Positions 33,144 to 44,400 of a stretch of DNA of 64,000 bases are shown here, piece by piece (position 1 is the first letter of the stretch; each line of letters opens with the position of its first letter). The DNA comes from Cinclus cinclus (Eukaryota; Chordata; Aves; Passeriformes; Cinclidae): the NCBI RefSeq assembly GCF_963662255.1, contig NC_085051.1, positions 57,874,101 to 57,938,100 of the forward strand. Direction: 5' to 3'. Under the pieces are notes generated by a model. The model was not told where the DNA came from. It worked only from the letters and a program-made list of their open reading frames with translations, and made no database searches. The translations under genes were made by a program, and so were the position numbers.

Positions 33144-33306
33144 GAAGCTGCGGCTGCCCCATCCCTGGCAGTGCTCCAGGCCAGCCTGGCTGGGGCTTGG
33201 AGCAACCCGGCCCAGTGCAAGGTGTCCCTGTCCTTGGCTGCAGGGCTGAACAAGGCAATTTCTAAGGAGCCTTCCAAGCCAAGCCATTCAGTGACTGTGT
33301 GATGAT
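33144..33306 (+). mobile_element. CR1 LINE 3' end, unit 7
   Basis: Copy of the unit 1 element, the last in the array. Confidence 0.75.
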
Positions 33307-33487
33307 CACCGGGGCCGGGGGCAGCTGGGCTTGATTTCTGATTCGGACCAGCTCAGCACTGTCAGTTTGGTTGAGTTCAAGCAAACAGCTCACAAGCCCA
33401 GATTCTCAGCAGGTGACTTTTACCAACACTCGAGGTCTGGCTGAGATCAATAAAGATTTGCACAATTCCAATTCTCCAATATTGTAT

Positions 33488-33493
33488 TTTATT
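33488..33493 (-). promoter_or_regulatory. Polyadenylation signal, copy 7
   Basis: Minus-strand AATAAA at the position equivalent to copy 1. Confidence 0.55.
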
Positions 33494-34346
33494 GAAACAA
33501 GATCAAAGGAGTTTCCAGGTTGCTGCTCATAAATGCACTAATTATAAAGCATTAATATGGGTCACCACAGATAGCGACCCTAGATACAGCTTTACTTGTA
33601 TATAAAAATTCCATCATGTACGTATTTTGTATAATATACATTATATAGTTATATTAATACATAACGACTATAGTATATCTATATCTACATCTTATGTGTT
33701 ATAAATATATCTATTTGATGCAAATGTTCCTACACTTAAATGCGCTAAGAGCACTAGGACGTATCACAACAGATAGCGACACTAAATATGCGCTCTGTTA
33801 TTTCAGAATTTCGGGTCGGCTCCGAGACAGTTTGTGCAATGCTGGTCTAAAGGTGTCCTTTCAGTGGACAAGGAGAGACACTGTCCATTGACTGATCCCG
33901 GCCAAGCAGCGCTGATTTTTCATCTTGGTCTTCTTTGTCCCGTTGCTTGCTTCTTTTTCTGTCCCCCGCTCCCGCTTCTTTCATATTCCAAATCTCGGTC
34001 ATTCTCAACGGCCGGGAACAAGTGCATGTTGCAGGTGGGCTTTGGTGACTTTGGCCCTGCATGCACGGCGTGTCATCTCTTCACGCTCGTTCTTAGGAGT
34101 GGGGAAGTTGCAGCAGGGCTCTATGCAGATGGGGGTGCCTTTTTTGGAAATTGAAACGATCCAAGGGGCAGAATAAACCCTCCTGTGGCTGTCCACCTGC
34201 TGAGGCGGCAGGAGAGGCTGTGGGAGCTTCGGCAGAGCCTTTGCACGCATCCTCTTCTCCTTAAAGCACCAGATTTGTATTATGAGGTGGCTCTGTGCTG
34301 CCGGCTGCAAGCAGCACGGGCACAGCTCTGTGCAGGCAAACCTCTT

Positions 34347-35819
34347 TCAATCATCAGGTTTGAGGACTGCCATGAGCTGTCGTTGCAGATGCCGGTAGTT
34401 GCCCATCCCCTGGGAGTGGGCCACAGGATCCATGGCCAGGTGGTGGAAGAGGTTGGGTGGCTCAGCCGTTTGAACATCCTGGGGCAAACGGATCTCCTCA
34501 GGAAGCCTCCGGTTGCCCACAATAAAGTGGTCGAGGCGCTTCACTTCCAGGGATAAGCGCAGAGTGTCGCTGATATCCATCAGTCGCCTCAGGAAATGTC
34601 TCCTGCACCACTTTGATACAGGAATGGTGATCAGGAGGTGCATGACGACGGTTTTCATGGTGTAGGTGGAAAAGCCTATGCCCAGCAGAAGACTGGTGAA
34701 GAGCTGCAGGCATCTCAGGTGCAAACTGTCAGGGGGCGCCTGCCTGGCGATGTGCTGGAAGAACTTCATCTCTGCCACAGCACAGGTCTCAGGCCACAGA
34801 GTGCTTGGGGTTCCAGCATATGCAGGCAGGCTGCTCACAAAGATGTCAGAGTCGCCTCTCCGCACCCCAAACTGCATCTCAATCCTGAAGCTTTCTCGGC
34901 CATTGGTCACCCTGAAATGGCAGCAGCGTCTGGAGGGCAGCAGCGTTAAATACCAGTTGTGTGACTGAGGCAAAGCTGGCCAGATTGCTCTCACCAGCTG
35001 GTGGAACCAGCGGGCAGTTTTGTGCACATCGAGGTAGGAGTCGGTGCACAGGGTGTCTAGGAGGCTGGGATCCTGACTCCTCCTCAGCTCCTCCTCGGGC
35101 TGGTGCAGGAAGCACAGCACGTTCTCCCCCTGCTGCTCCTTGGTGCAGGTGCACTCCAGCTGCACGCGGACACGGAAGTTCCTCACCTGCCTGTGCTCTG
35201 CAGAGTCCAGCTCCAGGTGGAAGCTGTGGCCTCGGGGAGGAGTCATGGGTATGAGCACCTGGTACACAACATCCTGCTCACGGGGACTCCAACCTTCAAA
35301 GGCGCTGCCCACCCCGACGGCTCGTCGCAGGACTGGGTAGAAACTGTTTGCCAGGACGTGTCTAAAATAGATGGTATAATTGTCCATCAGGTCAGTTGTC
35401 CACTCGCAGCCTTTCAGCAGGTCCTGTACAGGCCACTGTATGCGCTCCGCTAGCATCCTTCCTACTTTCCTTTGAAGACGTTTATCTACTTGATTTCCAG
35501 CATCGTCTCCTTCGTTTGCATTCACATTTTCTTCTTCAGGCTCCTGTCTCATCAGGCTCCTTTTGCACCCCATCAGCCATAGGACCAAGACCAGGATCAG
35601 GAGCACAGCAACAGCCAGGAGCTGCAAGGACTGCTCCACTCCACTCTGCTTCAGGGCCAGCTGCTCCACCTGCCACTCCAGCCAAATCTTCTCCCATTCC
35701 ATGTACTTTGCATGCACTTCCACGCGCAGACGTGTTTCCTCATCCTGAACATCACCCACGAGCTGTGGGTACTGGATGAGGGTTTTCAAGAGCACGAAGA
35801 GCAATACCAGGGAATTCAT
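34347..35819 (-). CDS. ITPRIPL1-like: ITPRIPL1-like membrane protein, array copy 7, array edge (490 aa)
   Basis: Intact copy nearest the single-copy flank. Intron 35823-36127 (305 bp), exon 1 ending at 36128. Against copy 1 it has F14L, R138C, G146D, K147N, A149T, Q165R, Q301H, C376S, L381I and D474N. Three of these fall within four residues (146-149) near the start of the Mab-21-like domain. Y290 is shared with copies 1-2, and R165 with copy 5. It keeps the proximal promoter but has lost the upstream spacer that all other copies have, so its long-range regulation may differ. Confidence 0.9.
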   Translation of the reverse strand: MNSLVLLFVLLKTLIQYPQLVGDVQDEETRLRVEVHAKYMEWEKIWLEWQVEQLALKQSGVEQSLQLLAVAVLLILVLVLWLMGCKRSLMRQEPEEENVNANEGDDAGNQVDKRLQRKVGRMLAERIQWPVQDLLKGCEWTTDLMDNYTIYFRHVLANSFYPVLRRAVGVGSAFEGWSPREQDVVYQVLIPMTPPRGHSFHLELDSAEHRQVRNFRVRVQLECTCTKEQQGENVLCFLHQPEEELRRSQDPSLLDTLCTDSYLDVHKTARWFHQLVRAIWPALPQSHNWYLTLLPSRRCCHFRVTNGRESFRIEMQFGVRRGDSDIFVSSLPAYAGTPSTLWPETCAVAEMKFFQHIARQAPPDSLHLRCLQLFTSLLLGIGFSTYTMKTVVMHLLITIPVSKWCRRHFLRRLMDISDTLRLSLEVKRLDHFIVGNRRLPEEIRLPQDVQTAEPPNLFHHLAMDPVAHSQGMGNYRHLQRQLMAVLKPDD

Positions 35820-36121
35820 GGTCTGCGGGAGGATGGACAGAAGGCCTTGAATGGGGCTGTGAGGGAGGCAGCTAGCAGTGGGGGCAGCAAGGACAGGAAT
35901 GCTCAGGGGTTTGAGGACATGAAGCACAGGGCACCACACAGCTGGCAGGCAGCAACGCCTGTCCCACTGCCCCAGAAGCAGCAGCAGCAGCAGCAGCAGC
36001 GTGTCCTGCCCTAGGCTCTCCCATCAGGGGCTGTCCCTGCATGCAGGGGGAGAAGCCAGCCCCAGGTTCAGCGTTTCTGGGCTGGCCCTTGTGCCCAGCC
36101 CAGCCTCCCCACCACGTGTGC

Positions 36122-36222
36122 ACTCACCGCTTGCTCAAGCAATGCAGGGCCAGCGTTGCCTGCTGCGGCCTTTTATAGCGGCCCCCATTGTGACACGTCC
36201 CCCGTGGTGTCACAGGTGTCAC
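36122..36222 (-). promoter_or_regulatory. Copy 7 core promoter, exon 1 and donor
   Basis: TATAAAA at 36177-36171, exon 1 ending at 36128, donor at 36127-36122. The GTGACAC/GTGTCAC words are kept, but array sequence ends about 60 bp further upstream, so this is the minimal promoter of the family. Confidence 0.75.
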
Positions 36223-38744
36223 AGCACATCACAAGGCAGCCAGCCACACCCTTTGTCCCCATCCTGGCTCAGCCGCCCAGAGTGTCCTGAAGCATGCAAG
36301 GCTGGATACACACAAAGTGCACACCAAACTGCAGTTTTAGTAGTGGTAGGACTACATGTGTGGCTTCTGTGAAAACCATCTAGGCGTCTTATGTTTGCAG
36401 CTTGAGCAGGTCTCCTGCTGACAGAATTCAGTGGAGTGGAAGAACTTAATGTGGTTGGTCCAAATTTGATACCTCTATATCTCCTCTGTATCTTTACTGA
36501 TTAGGAGGAGTATCCACCCATCCTTTAACCCCTGGGCAGGAGGTCCCACATTCCTGAGCACACAGGACATGGAGAGGACACTTCTTTGTCAGTGTTGGAA
36601 ATTGTTGCTGCTCCTTTCTCAAACAGAAAAAGCTCACTCTGGGAGTCAGATACAAAGATGAAGAGACTGTGGCAAGCAGCCTGGAAATAGAGTCCTGTTT
36701 CCACATGGACACTGCATGCCTCCCTTTCTTGAGAGAGTCCAATCCCTCTGAAAATTTCACCCTGTGCTAAGATGCCAATAAATGGCATGTTGATCAAATT
36801 CTTCCTCTGTTGATTGTCTGTGCCTAACTTTGACAGGGAATGTGGGCACCAGTACTCACTGCTTGTGGTTGGTTGGCCTTGGCTGAATGAGAGAAAATAC
36901 GGACTGAAATTTGTGGGTTAAGAGAAGAACAGAGAGATTGCTCAGGCTCATCTGGAGGAAACATATTTAATTTGCTACCAATCAAATCAGACTGGGATAA
37001 TGAAAAATAAAACCAAACCCTTAAAATATCTTTACCACACCTCTCCCTTCTTCCTGAGCTCAGCTGATCACCACTGCTGATGCTCTGGGCCAGGACTCAC
37101 CCAGCACCTGGTTAGCTCTCCATGCTGGGTTGCCTGACACAACAGCCCTTACCTCCTGAACACCAGAGGTCTTAACCAGCTACCAAAGGCAAGTGACGAG
37201 CTTCAGGATTTTCTTCACTCATGAATATCAGCCCATTTCCTTGACAACTGATAGCTATCCACAGGAATTTTTCTTTGCAGACCTGAAATAACAAACTGGG
37301 AAGTATGAGGATCTCTGTTGATTCCAGCTTTAGCCTAAGTGTTTAATAATCTGGCATAAGATCACAGCATAAAAACCAAAATGACCCACTTTTGAAGACT
37401 GAATGTTCTGACCATTACGATGAATAGATATTTATAGGAGAACTGTAAGGAAGTATAAAAAAATACAGATCACTTAATGCTTTTAGCCCTAAGCACAAGA
37501 GGAAGTACAACCACAATTGCATGGTAAGTAATCCCCATGGAAACTGATAGTATTTTCCATTAAATTGGAATTTATTTCAGGCTATAATCTGCTTAAAGAC
37601 ACAGAGTATATAATGCTGCAGCAAGATACCGTATATAGAAAAAGAAAATGGCTAGACTGTGGATATGACTGGAGTGTGGAGGAGGAAAAGCAGGACTCAG
37701 CGTTAAGAAAACCCTGTCCCAGCACATGATTTTACAGGCAGGAAATGCTCCCTGCCCTGTATTACCTCTGGATCTCACTGCCTGGATTTCCCTGCAATGG
37801 ACTGGGTAAATAATTCAGGTGGAAAAGTGGAAAAACAGCTCCTCCTTCCCTGGTCCCTTAACTGCGTCATGGATCCCTCCTAGCTCAGGAACAAAAAGTG
37901 TTAATTAACTGCCTTAGCATACACACTACCTCCAAGTCTGCCAAGGCTATGACTAGCCCACCTGAGCTTCCCTTCTATCCTTCCTGGCCCGGGATCCACC
38001 TCTAGCCCAAACCAGGGCTGTCAGTCCTTGTTCCAGTGGCACTACAGGTTGCCCATTCCAGCTTGCCCAGCCCAGCCATAGGTCCCAAAAAGCCGAGCCC
38101 ACCAGGAGACCATGCCTGGCTCAGTCCCCACAGCCTTGCCTGGCTGAGCTGCAGGATGACTTCCTGATTTGGACCCATCCCGTCTCGACACCATGAACAT
38201 GCTCCATCAACACTCAGCAGGGCTGTCTGAACCTGCTGAGAATCTCCAGGTCTGCTCTGCTCCCTGGATGGGGGCAGTGGGACAGACAGACCAGTGTTAG
38301 CACACTCAGCTCCCAGCTCCCAGGCTCTGAGGGAGCTGCCAGCCCTCACTGCACCTGGGCACAAGGTTTGCAGTGCCATGGTAGCCACGTTCTGCCAGCA
38401 CCCCTTGCCAGGAAAGTACACCCCAACCCATCACAGCCTTAGGCAGCACAGTGGATCTTGTTGCTGTAACTACAAGCCATAGATTGGGCGGCAGTGGGGA
38501 ACTGCCAAGGGAACTGGACCAGCAGAATTTATGGGCTGTGGAGAAGTTCTTGGTAGCTGGATCTACTGGTTTCCCACAGCTTAAAGCTACAATGATGAAG
38601 TCTTGCTTCCATTTCTTCAGTTCTTTTTTGAGAAACAAATACTCTTGAATAGGTCTGTCAGACCATATGGCCCAACGTGTCAGGGAAGACAAGAGAACAG
38701 ATGCTGCAGTAGTAATTGGTTTTGATTAACAAGAAGGGTTCTAT

Positions 38745-38910
38745 TAACTTGCCTGGAAGTGTTCAAGGCCAGGTTGATGAGGCCCTGAGCATGACCCTTC
38801 CTGATGTAGTGGGTGGCTCCCTTGCCCAAAGAAAGGGGGGGGTTGGAAGTAGATGATTTTTATGGTCCTTTCCAACCCAAACCGTTCTATGACTTCTTTG
38901 ATTTCTATAC
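38745..38910 (+). mobile_element. CR1 LINE 3' end
   Basis: GCCTGGAAGTGTTCAAGGCC, then GTAGTGGGTGGCTCCCTTGC, then GGTTGGAAGTAGATGATTTT and TCCTTTCCAACCCAAACCG. A clear CR1 3' terminus with a degraded octamer tail. Confidence 0.85.
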
Positions 38911-40304
38911 TAACTTCTGTACTAACGTGCACCTAGGTGGAATGTATTCATGATCTCCCAGTGTACAAAGGTGATGGCGGCTGGTTCACCAGGTACAGCA
39001 TCCTCACTTACCTTCCCAGCTACCTAGACAGGTTATCAGTGTGGTTATGAAGCAGGTGTGAGATGCCAGCGTCAGCCTTTGGATGAGGGTGTTGTACCTA
39101 CGACAGCTCCCAGCACTTAGGAAATGCTCAGTTTTCATAACTGGGATGAATGGTGTCAAGCTGACTCAGTACCCAGCCCCCTGTGGGGAAACTGAGTCAA
39201 TAATGGTGCTTTGTCTCAAGACCCTGACTCTCAATAGCTATAACAAGGGGCTTAGAGGGTTAGGCTTATATTCAAACTTAGTGTATATATACAGACTGGA
39301 GGAGACAGCATAAGAAAGATGAGGTGATGATGATAAGATGATGGCAGCTGCCATCAATATCAAAATTCTCATGATCTTCCACGAGTTTCATGTTTTTTCC
39401 ATCCATTTTCCCCTCAGATGAACTGAGGAAATAATCCACTTGTATTACCTTCGTTTCTGTTGGGAGAATGATGAAGACGTTGCATTTGTACATATAAAGG
39501 GCTTTATCTTATCTCATGGGGCTGGGAGGCAGAGAAACAAAAGGATGGAGACATGGTTGTCCTTGTTTTAGAGCAATAATTTAAATCTGAGGAAGAAGCA
39601 CACCTTTGACGTGTAGCTTCAAAAGAAGTGAAAGGAAACACGACACATCCTGTTTCTACAAACCCTTTTCCAGTAACCCTAAGGAAAATCTTCAAACATG
39701 AAAGGGTTTTGGAAGCTGCTTACCTTCATTCATAGTCTTCCTGTTTTCCTCTAAGGTCAAACAGATTTATATGTGAAAGGACAGACTGCAGTTGACAGAG
39801 TGAAGCCACAGAGTGCTGCTTCTTGTTTACACCAGCTCTGCAAAGCTAATCCCGGAGTCTCTGCCTTTTCTTGGTATTTTCAAACTCAATTAAAAAAACA
39901 AAGACTTGAAGAGGAGAATAGGTGGTACATTTTAAATGCTTTTTCAAAGGGTGATTTGCTTCAATGTGTTCTCATTATTTAAGTAGGGCATCTGCTGAAA
40001 TAAAAAAGAAATTGTGCACAAAGCAAATGAAAATGCTGGGAAATATAAAGTCAGGAAAATTAATGAGTGTTAACAATGTCCATGGTGCAGCCAAGCTCAG
40101 ACCTGTCTGCTGTCTGTTCCAAAATCAACATCTTCATTCAAGGACTTCACTCTCACCCTACAGATTCTTCTCAGTGGCACCCAAATTCTTCTTGAAGCTG
40201 ATAGGAACAAGCTCTGACTGTTATATAAGTGACCTCTCAATGCATGAGAAAATCATGAGAATGTGCATTCTGAAATCAGCAGAGGCTCCATTGCTGTAGG
40301 TAAC

Positions 40305-40405
40305 AGAATCAAAGTCACTTAGGTTGCAAAAGCTCCTCAAGATCGTCAAGTCCAACCATTAACCCAGCACTGCCAAGCCCACCACTAACCTGTGTCCCTA
40401 AGCAC
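40305..40405 (-). mobile_element. CR1 LINE fragment, antisense
   Basis: Reads as the complement of a CR1 3' end: AATCAAAGTCACTTAGGTTG, then GATCGTCAAGTCCAACC, then CACTGCCAAGCCCACCAC. Confidence 0.8.
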
Positions 40406-40465
40406 TGTGTCAGATGATCTTAGAGGTATTTTCCAACCTAAAGAATTCTGTGACTTTACGACTCG
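40406..40465 (+). mobile_element. CR1 LINE 3' terminus, sense, abutting an antisense fragment
   Basis: GATGATCTTAGAGGTATTTT, then CCAACCTAAAGAATTCTGTG: a sense CR1 end directly adjoining the antisense fragment to its left. Confidence 0.7.
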
Positions 40466-41007
40466 ACAGTTCTGATGGCAAAGCCACTTATTTACCATTT
40501 AACTGTGCACCCAGTAGCAGTGTAATGCATTCCCTTGGATACACTGCAGAGGGATTGTTGGCGGAAGAACCTGTTCAGCTTTGGCACATGGGCAACCCAC
40601 AGCCATTTGTCTGTGTGTCCAAGGTTTTGCTCTGAGCTGTTGAGGCTCTGCAGGGCTGCAAGCAGACAAGTGAAGCCCAAAAGAACAGTCCAGCTGCATT
40701 TCCCTTAGGCTGCCCCTGAGCACCGGGCAAGAAGGAGCTCCGGGGATCAGAGGCTTGCCCTGGAGTCCAGTTCTTTGACTCAGCAGAAGACACAGGAGGG
40801 CAAACAATGGCTTTCCAAGTAAACTCCCCTGCAGACTCCTTACAGAGTCTCCTCACCTGTCCCCAGAGCCTTCTGAGCAGGAGATGGACACCTGCCAGCT
40901 CCTCAAATCCTGACCCACTTTTCCTGAGAACTCAGCAAGGGAGAGTTTCACAGACAAAAGGAAATCCCTAAACAGCATGCAGCCCAGAGAATGGAAAGTT
41001 TTTTCTT

Positions 41008-41033
41008 GGGGGGGGGGGGCGGGGAGGGTTGGG
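41008..41033 (+). other. G-rich tract with quadruplex potential
   Basis: Twelve G in a row followed by GGGG, GGG and GGG runs. It lies about 180 bp before the first recognised channel exon. Confidence 0.7.
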
Positions 41034-41214
41034 TTCATTGTGGTTTCCCCCCCTCCAGCTTCCCAATGAATGCATCTGACAGCTCGCTGTCCCTGCCAGT
41101 GAGGAAACCAGAGCTGGGAGGGCTCTTCCTGCCCGGGGGAGGCTTCCCAGGAGTGTGAGGGATTTACAACCGCCACCTCTCGTTCCCTGCCCCTGCAGTG
41201 TCACACTGAAGGCC

Positions 41215-41409
41215 ATGTGCAGTGGCAAGCTGCAGACATCCTTGCTGGTGGCCGGCTACTTTGTCTACCTGCTGGTGGGTGCTGCTGTGTTCCAGGCCCT
41301 GGAGAGGACCGCTGAGAAGCAGGAGAAAATGGCAGCTGCCCAAATGAAGGAGGCTTTTCTGCAGAACTTCACGCAGCTCACAGTGGCAGAGATGGAGCAG
41401 TTTATGAAG
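41215..41409 (+). CDS. KCNK16: K2P channel coding exon 1 (residues 1-65)
   Basis: Encodes the start, TM1 and the first cap helix. The ATG has G at -3 and lies 17 bp after a good acceptor (CCCTGCAG ending at 41197), so a noncoding exon further upstream is likely. It ends AAG before a GTGAGT donor in phase 0. The NFT glycosylation sequon (51-53) is present; the Cys that normally follows it is absent. Confidence 0.88.
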
Positions 41410-44400
41410 GTGAGTGGAGCCCTGCAGAAGTCCTTTCTCCATCCTGCTTCCCCAGGATGATGTTTCCTACTCATCCAGATGTTGTTTCCTACTTGTCCTG
41501 GCTACACACAAAATTCTCACTGCTTTCCTTCTGATTGTGGTCACTTGGATGCTTCCAGCAAACCCCTCTCTTGTGTGAGCAGGCAGCTCACTCTGATGGC
41601 AAGTACGACTTGTGTAGCTGGACAAAACCTTGTGTGTGTCACCTGTTAAAAATTTCCATCCCACAATATCCTGGATTTCTGGGGTCTTGCCTCCTGTTGG
41701 TTCTGCTTTTAGAGGGGTTGTGCTCATACACAATGGGAGGCATGGCAAGAAAAATGAGGTTGTCTGAAATGGATAGGTGTGGCTTGCCACAACAGCGTCA
41801 TAGCACAAAGAACAATAAGGATAGGTCTGTATGGGATAAACAAAAAAAACCCCCTCCAAATAACTACAAGGCATGATCAGAGTTTGGTTTTTGAGGATGC
41901 TGCAGAAGTGAAACATGTAGCCTGGCCAGGGGAAAATATTTTTGGTCATGAAGATTAATATGGCTGTCTCTTCAGCTTGGATATTTCATGGCTCTATCTG
42001 CTATAACACAGGAAAAAAATGAGGAATTAAAGTCTTGCTGGAGACATTTCCACATGGAAAACTAGTAGAGCTCTTAATGTGCCAGTTCATAGAATAAAGA
42101 AATATGGGGAAGAACTGGTGTTTCTAAAACAAAACCAGCAATTCAGCCTGTTTCACCCTTTTCTGCATCCTCTTCACCTTGTTTTTTTATGGGTCGAGGA
42201 GAAGGTTTAAAAAAAAAAAAAAGCTTTTCAAGAAGGAAAAAATTTAAAAAAGATGAGCTTTTGAGACAAAGAAATCTTTGCACAAGGGGTATGGAAATTA
42301 TTTTTGTTAGCCTCAATTTTCTGAGACACCAGCAAAAACATAGTGAGGGAAGAAGCAGGGAGTAAGATTTTGCTGGTGTAATTTACTCCAGCATGTGTCC
42401 TGCATTTGGTAGGGTTCTGTCCTGGATTTTATCTCAGCTGTTTCTGTACAAACCAGCCTGCCTTCCAGATGTCCAGTCCAATGTTCTCTGTTTGTTAAAG
42501 ACAGGAACAACTAGATAGAGTTTGCTTTTTAAATTTCCTTTTAACTTAAAAAAAAAGATAAAAAAACACTATAAAAAATAACAGAACTTAGAATTAAAAC
42601 CAAGGAAGAGTCTAAGAGTCTGAAAATGCATGAAGTGATAAATGGTAGCACTGGAGAGATGTAGAAGAAATATTTAGTCAAGCCTTGTGTGGAAGGGAAG
42701 TCTCAACTCAGCCCAAACCATCTCTGACAGATGTTCTTCTAACCTTCTCTCAGAGGCAACTTTGCAAATGTGTGCATAAATGTGTAAATTAATCTATGTG
42801 TATTCATGCATACGGTTTGGAGAAGACTGTGTATGTCTTTGTAAATCAATGCATTTTCTCTGAATTTACTTCTGTGACACTAATCAAAATACAGACTTGA
42901 AATTAAATTCTCAGTGTCTCTCATGTGTACCCTGCCACAGTTGACTGATGCACCCCTGGGAGGGATCAGAGCCACTGCTCATACAGGTGGGTGATCAGAT
43001 CTTGGATTCACCACTGCCATCTCAAGTGCAAGTCCAAATCCAACAACCAGCCCCCCCCATCTCTTAAACCAGTACTCTGCCACATCCTAGTCACCTACAG
43101 GATCATGATTTTCCAAACTACTTGGCCTGAAAGAAACAAGGTCCTTGATTACACTAAAAGAAACAATTTCTCTCCAAACACACACTAGAGCAGTCAGCAC
43201 AAACAGGGCAGAAGTTGAATGCTCAAAACCACTGGATAATGGCTTCCCAACCTTGGAGGTGAAGGTGTGAATAGTGTCAGACAATCTCTGAAGTGAGGTG
43301 AGTGGTACTTGCAGGAAAGGAGCAGCAGTTGGCTAAACCTGTAATGTTTTTGCAGCAAGCACTTGAGAAAAGCAGTCATGATGATACCAAACTTTGCTTT
43401 CTGTCCCAGAGCCTGATTGTAGCCATTCAGAATGGAGTATACCCTGTTGGAAATGAGTCACAGTTTGAAGAGAGCAACTGGGATTTCAGCAACTCCTTCT
43501 TCTTTGCAGGCACAGTTGTCTCCACAATAGGTAGGTCTAATGCTTTCCATTTATTTTTGCTTGTGTGTCAGTGAAGCTTATTATGTTTGGTTATTAGAAC
43601 ATGATTGGATAGCACTTTCCAGGATAAAAATTCCAGCCCTTTGTTGTCATGGGAGGCAAGCAGACGTGGACTTGGTCCTAAGACCTTGCCACTGCACAGC
43701 TCTTCATGCTTTATTTTGGCTTGTCAAGAATGAGTGGCCTTTCCTATTATTTCCCACTTGTTTATTCTTTTCAAGTCATCTGTTATAATGTTCACCGTGC
43801 TGATATTTTTGGGTGGGTGATAAACTTCACTTTCCTGGTGTTTGTTCCAGGCTTTAAATCTGAGAGTTTTGTAAAGCATAAAAAATGTAAGAAAAAAGGT
43901 GAATCCTGCTGGGGCCTGAGCACTGTCTCCATAACCTGTTTTGAGCTGTTAATTCATATATTCAATAAGTTACATGCCAGGAGGAAAAAAGTGGGAAGGA
44001 GTAAAGTCAGATGCTCAGAATTTTGCACTGCTTCTTCAAGCTGTTCTGACCTTTACAGGACCAGCCTGCCCCTACCTGCTTCATCCTTTCTTCCAAATTT
44101 ACACCCCAAAGAGTGCAGGCCTACCAAATTTAAGGATAAAATCCATACTGTGAAGCACCTGCTTCACAGTCATGCAATGGAAGTCAGATCTATGTTTTTA
44201 CAGAGTGGTGCTGAGGCTTCACTCCCACCAGACCCTAAGCACATCTGCCTCACTGTTTTGTTGAGTGTGACACGTCCCAAGGGCCCCAGTAGTGTCTCAG
44301 CATCATGGGAGCTGTGTAAGTGCTGCCTGAGCCCACAGGGGATGGTTCTGACCCATCATTGAAATTGGGATATTTCTGCAACAGGGAGCACATGCTCATG

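Larger units (their letters stand above)
33082..36285 (-). repeat. Tandem unit 7, truncated at the array edge
   Basis: Matches the other units through the gene, intron, TATA box and about 110 bp of upstream DNA. Near 36282-36312 the similarity fades into single-copy sequence. The antisense CR1, the 1.2 kb spacer and the GC-rich stretch are missing. This is the most diverged copy, as expected at an array end with fewer exchange partners. Confidence 0.95.
36286..41197. other. Single-copy intergenic region between the array and the K+ channel gene
   Basis: AT-richer DNA with no repeat of the 5.5 kb unit and no supported exon. It holds CR1 fragments at 38745-38910 and 40305-40465 and a G-rich tract near 41008. 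Short open frames here show no family signature. Confidence 0.7.
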
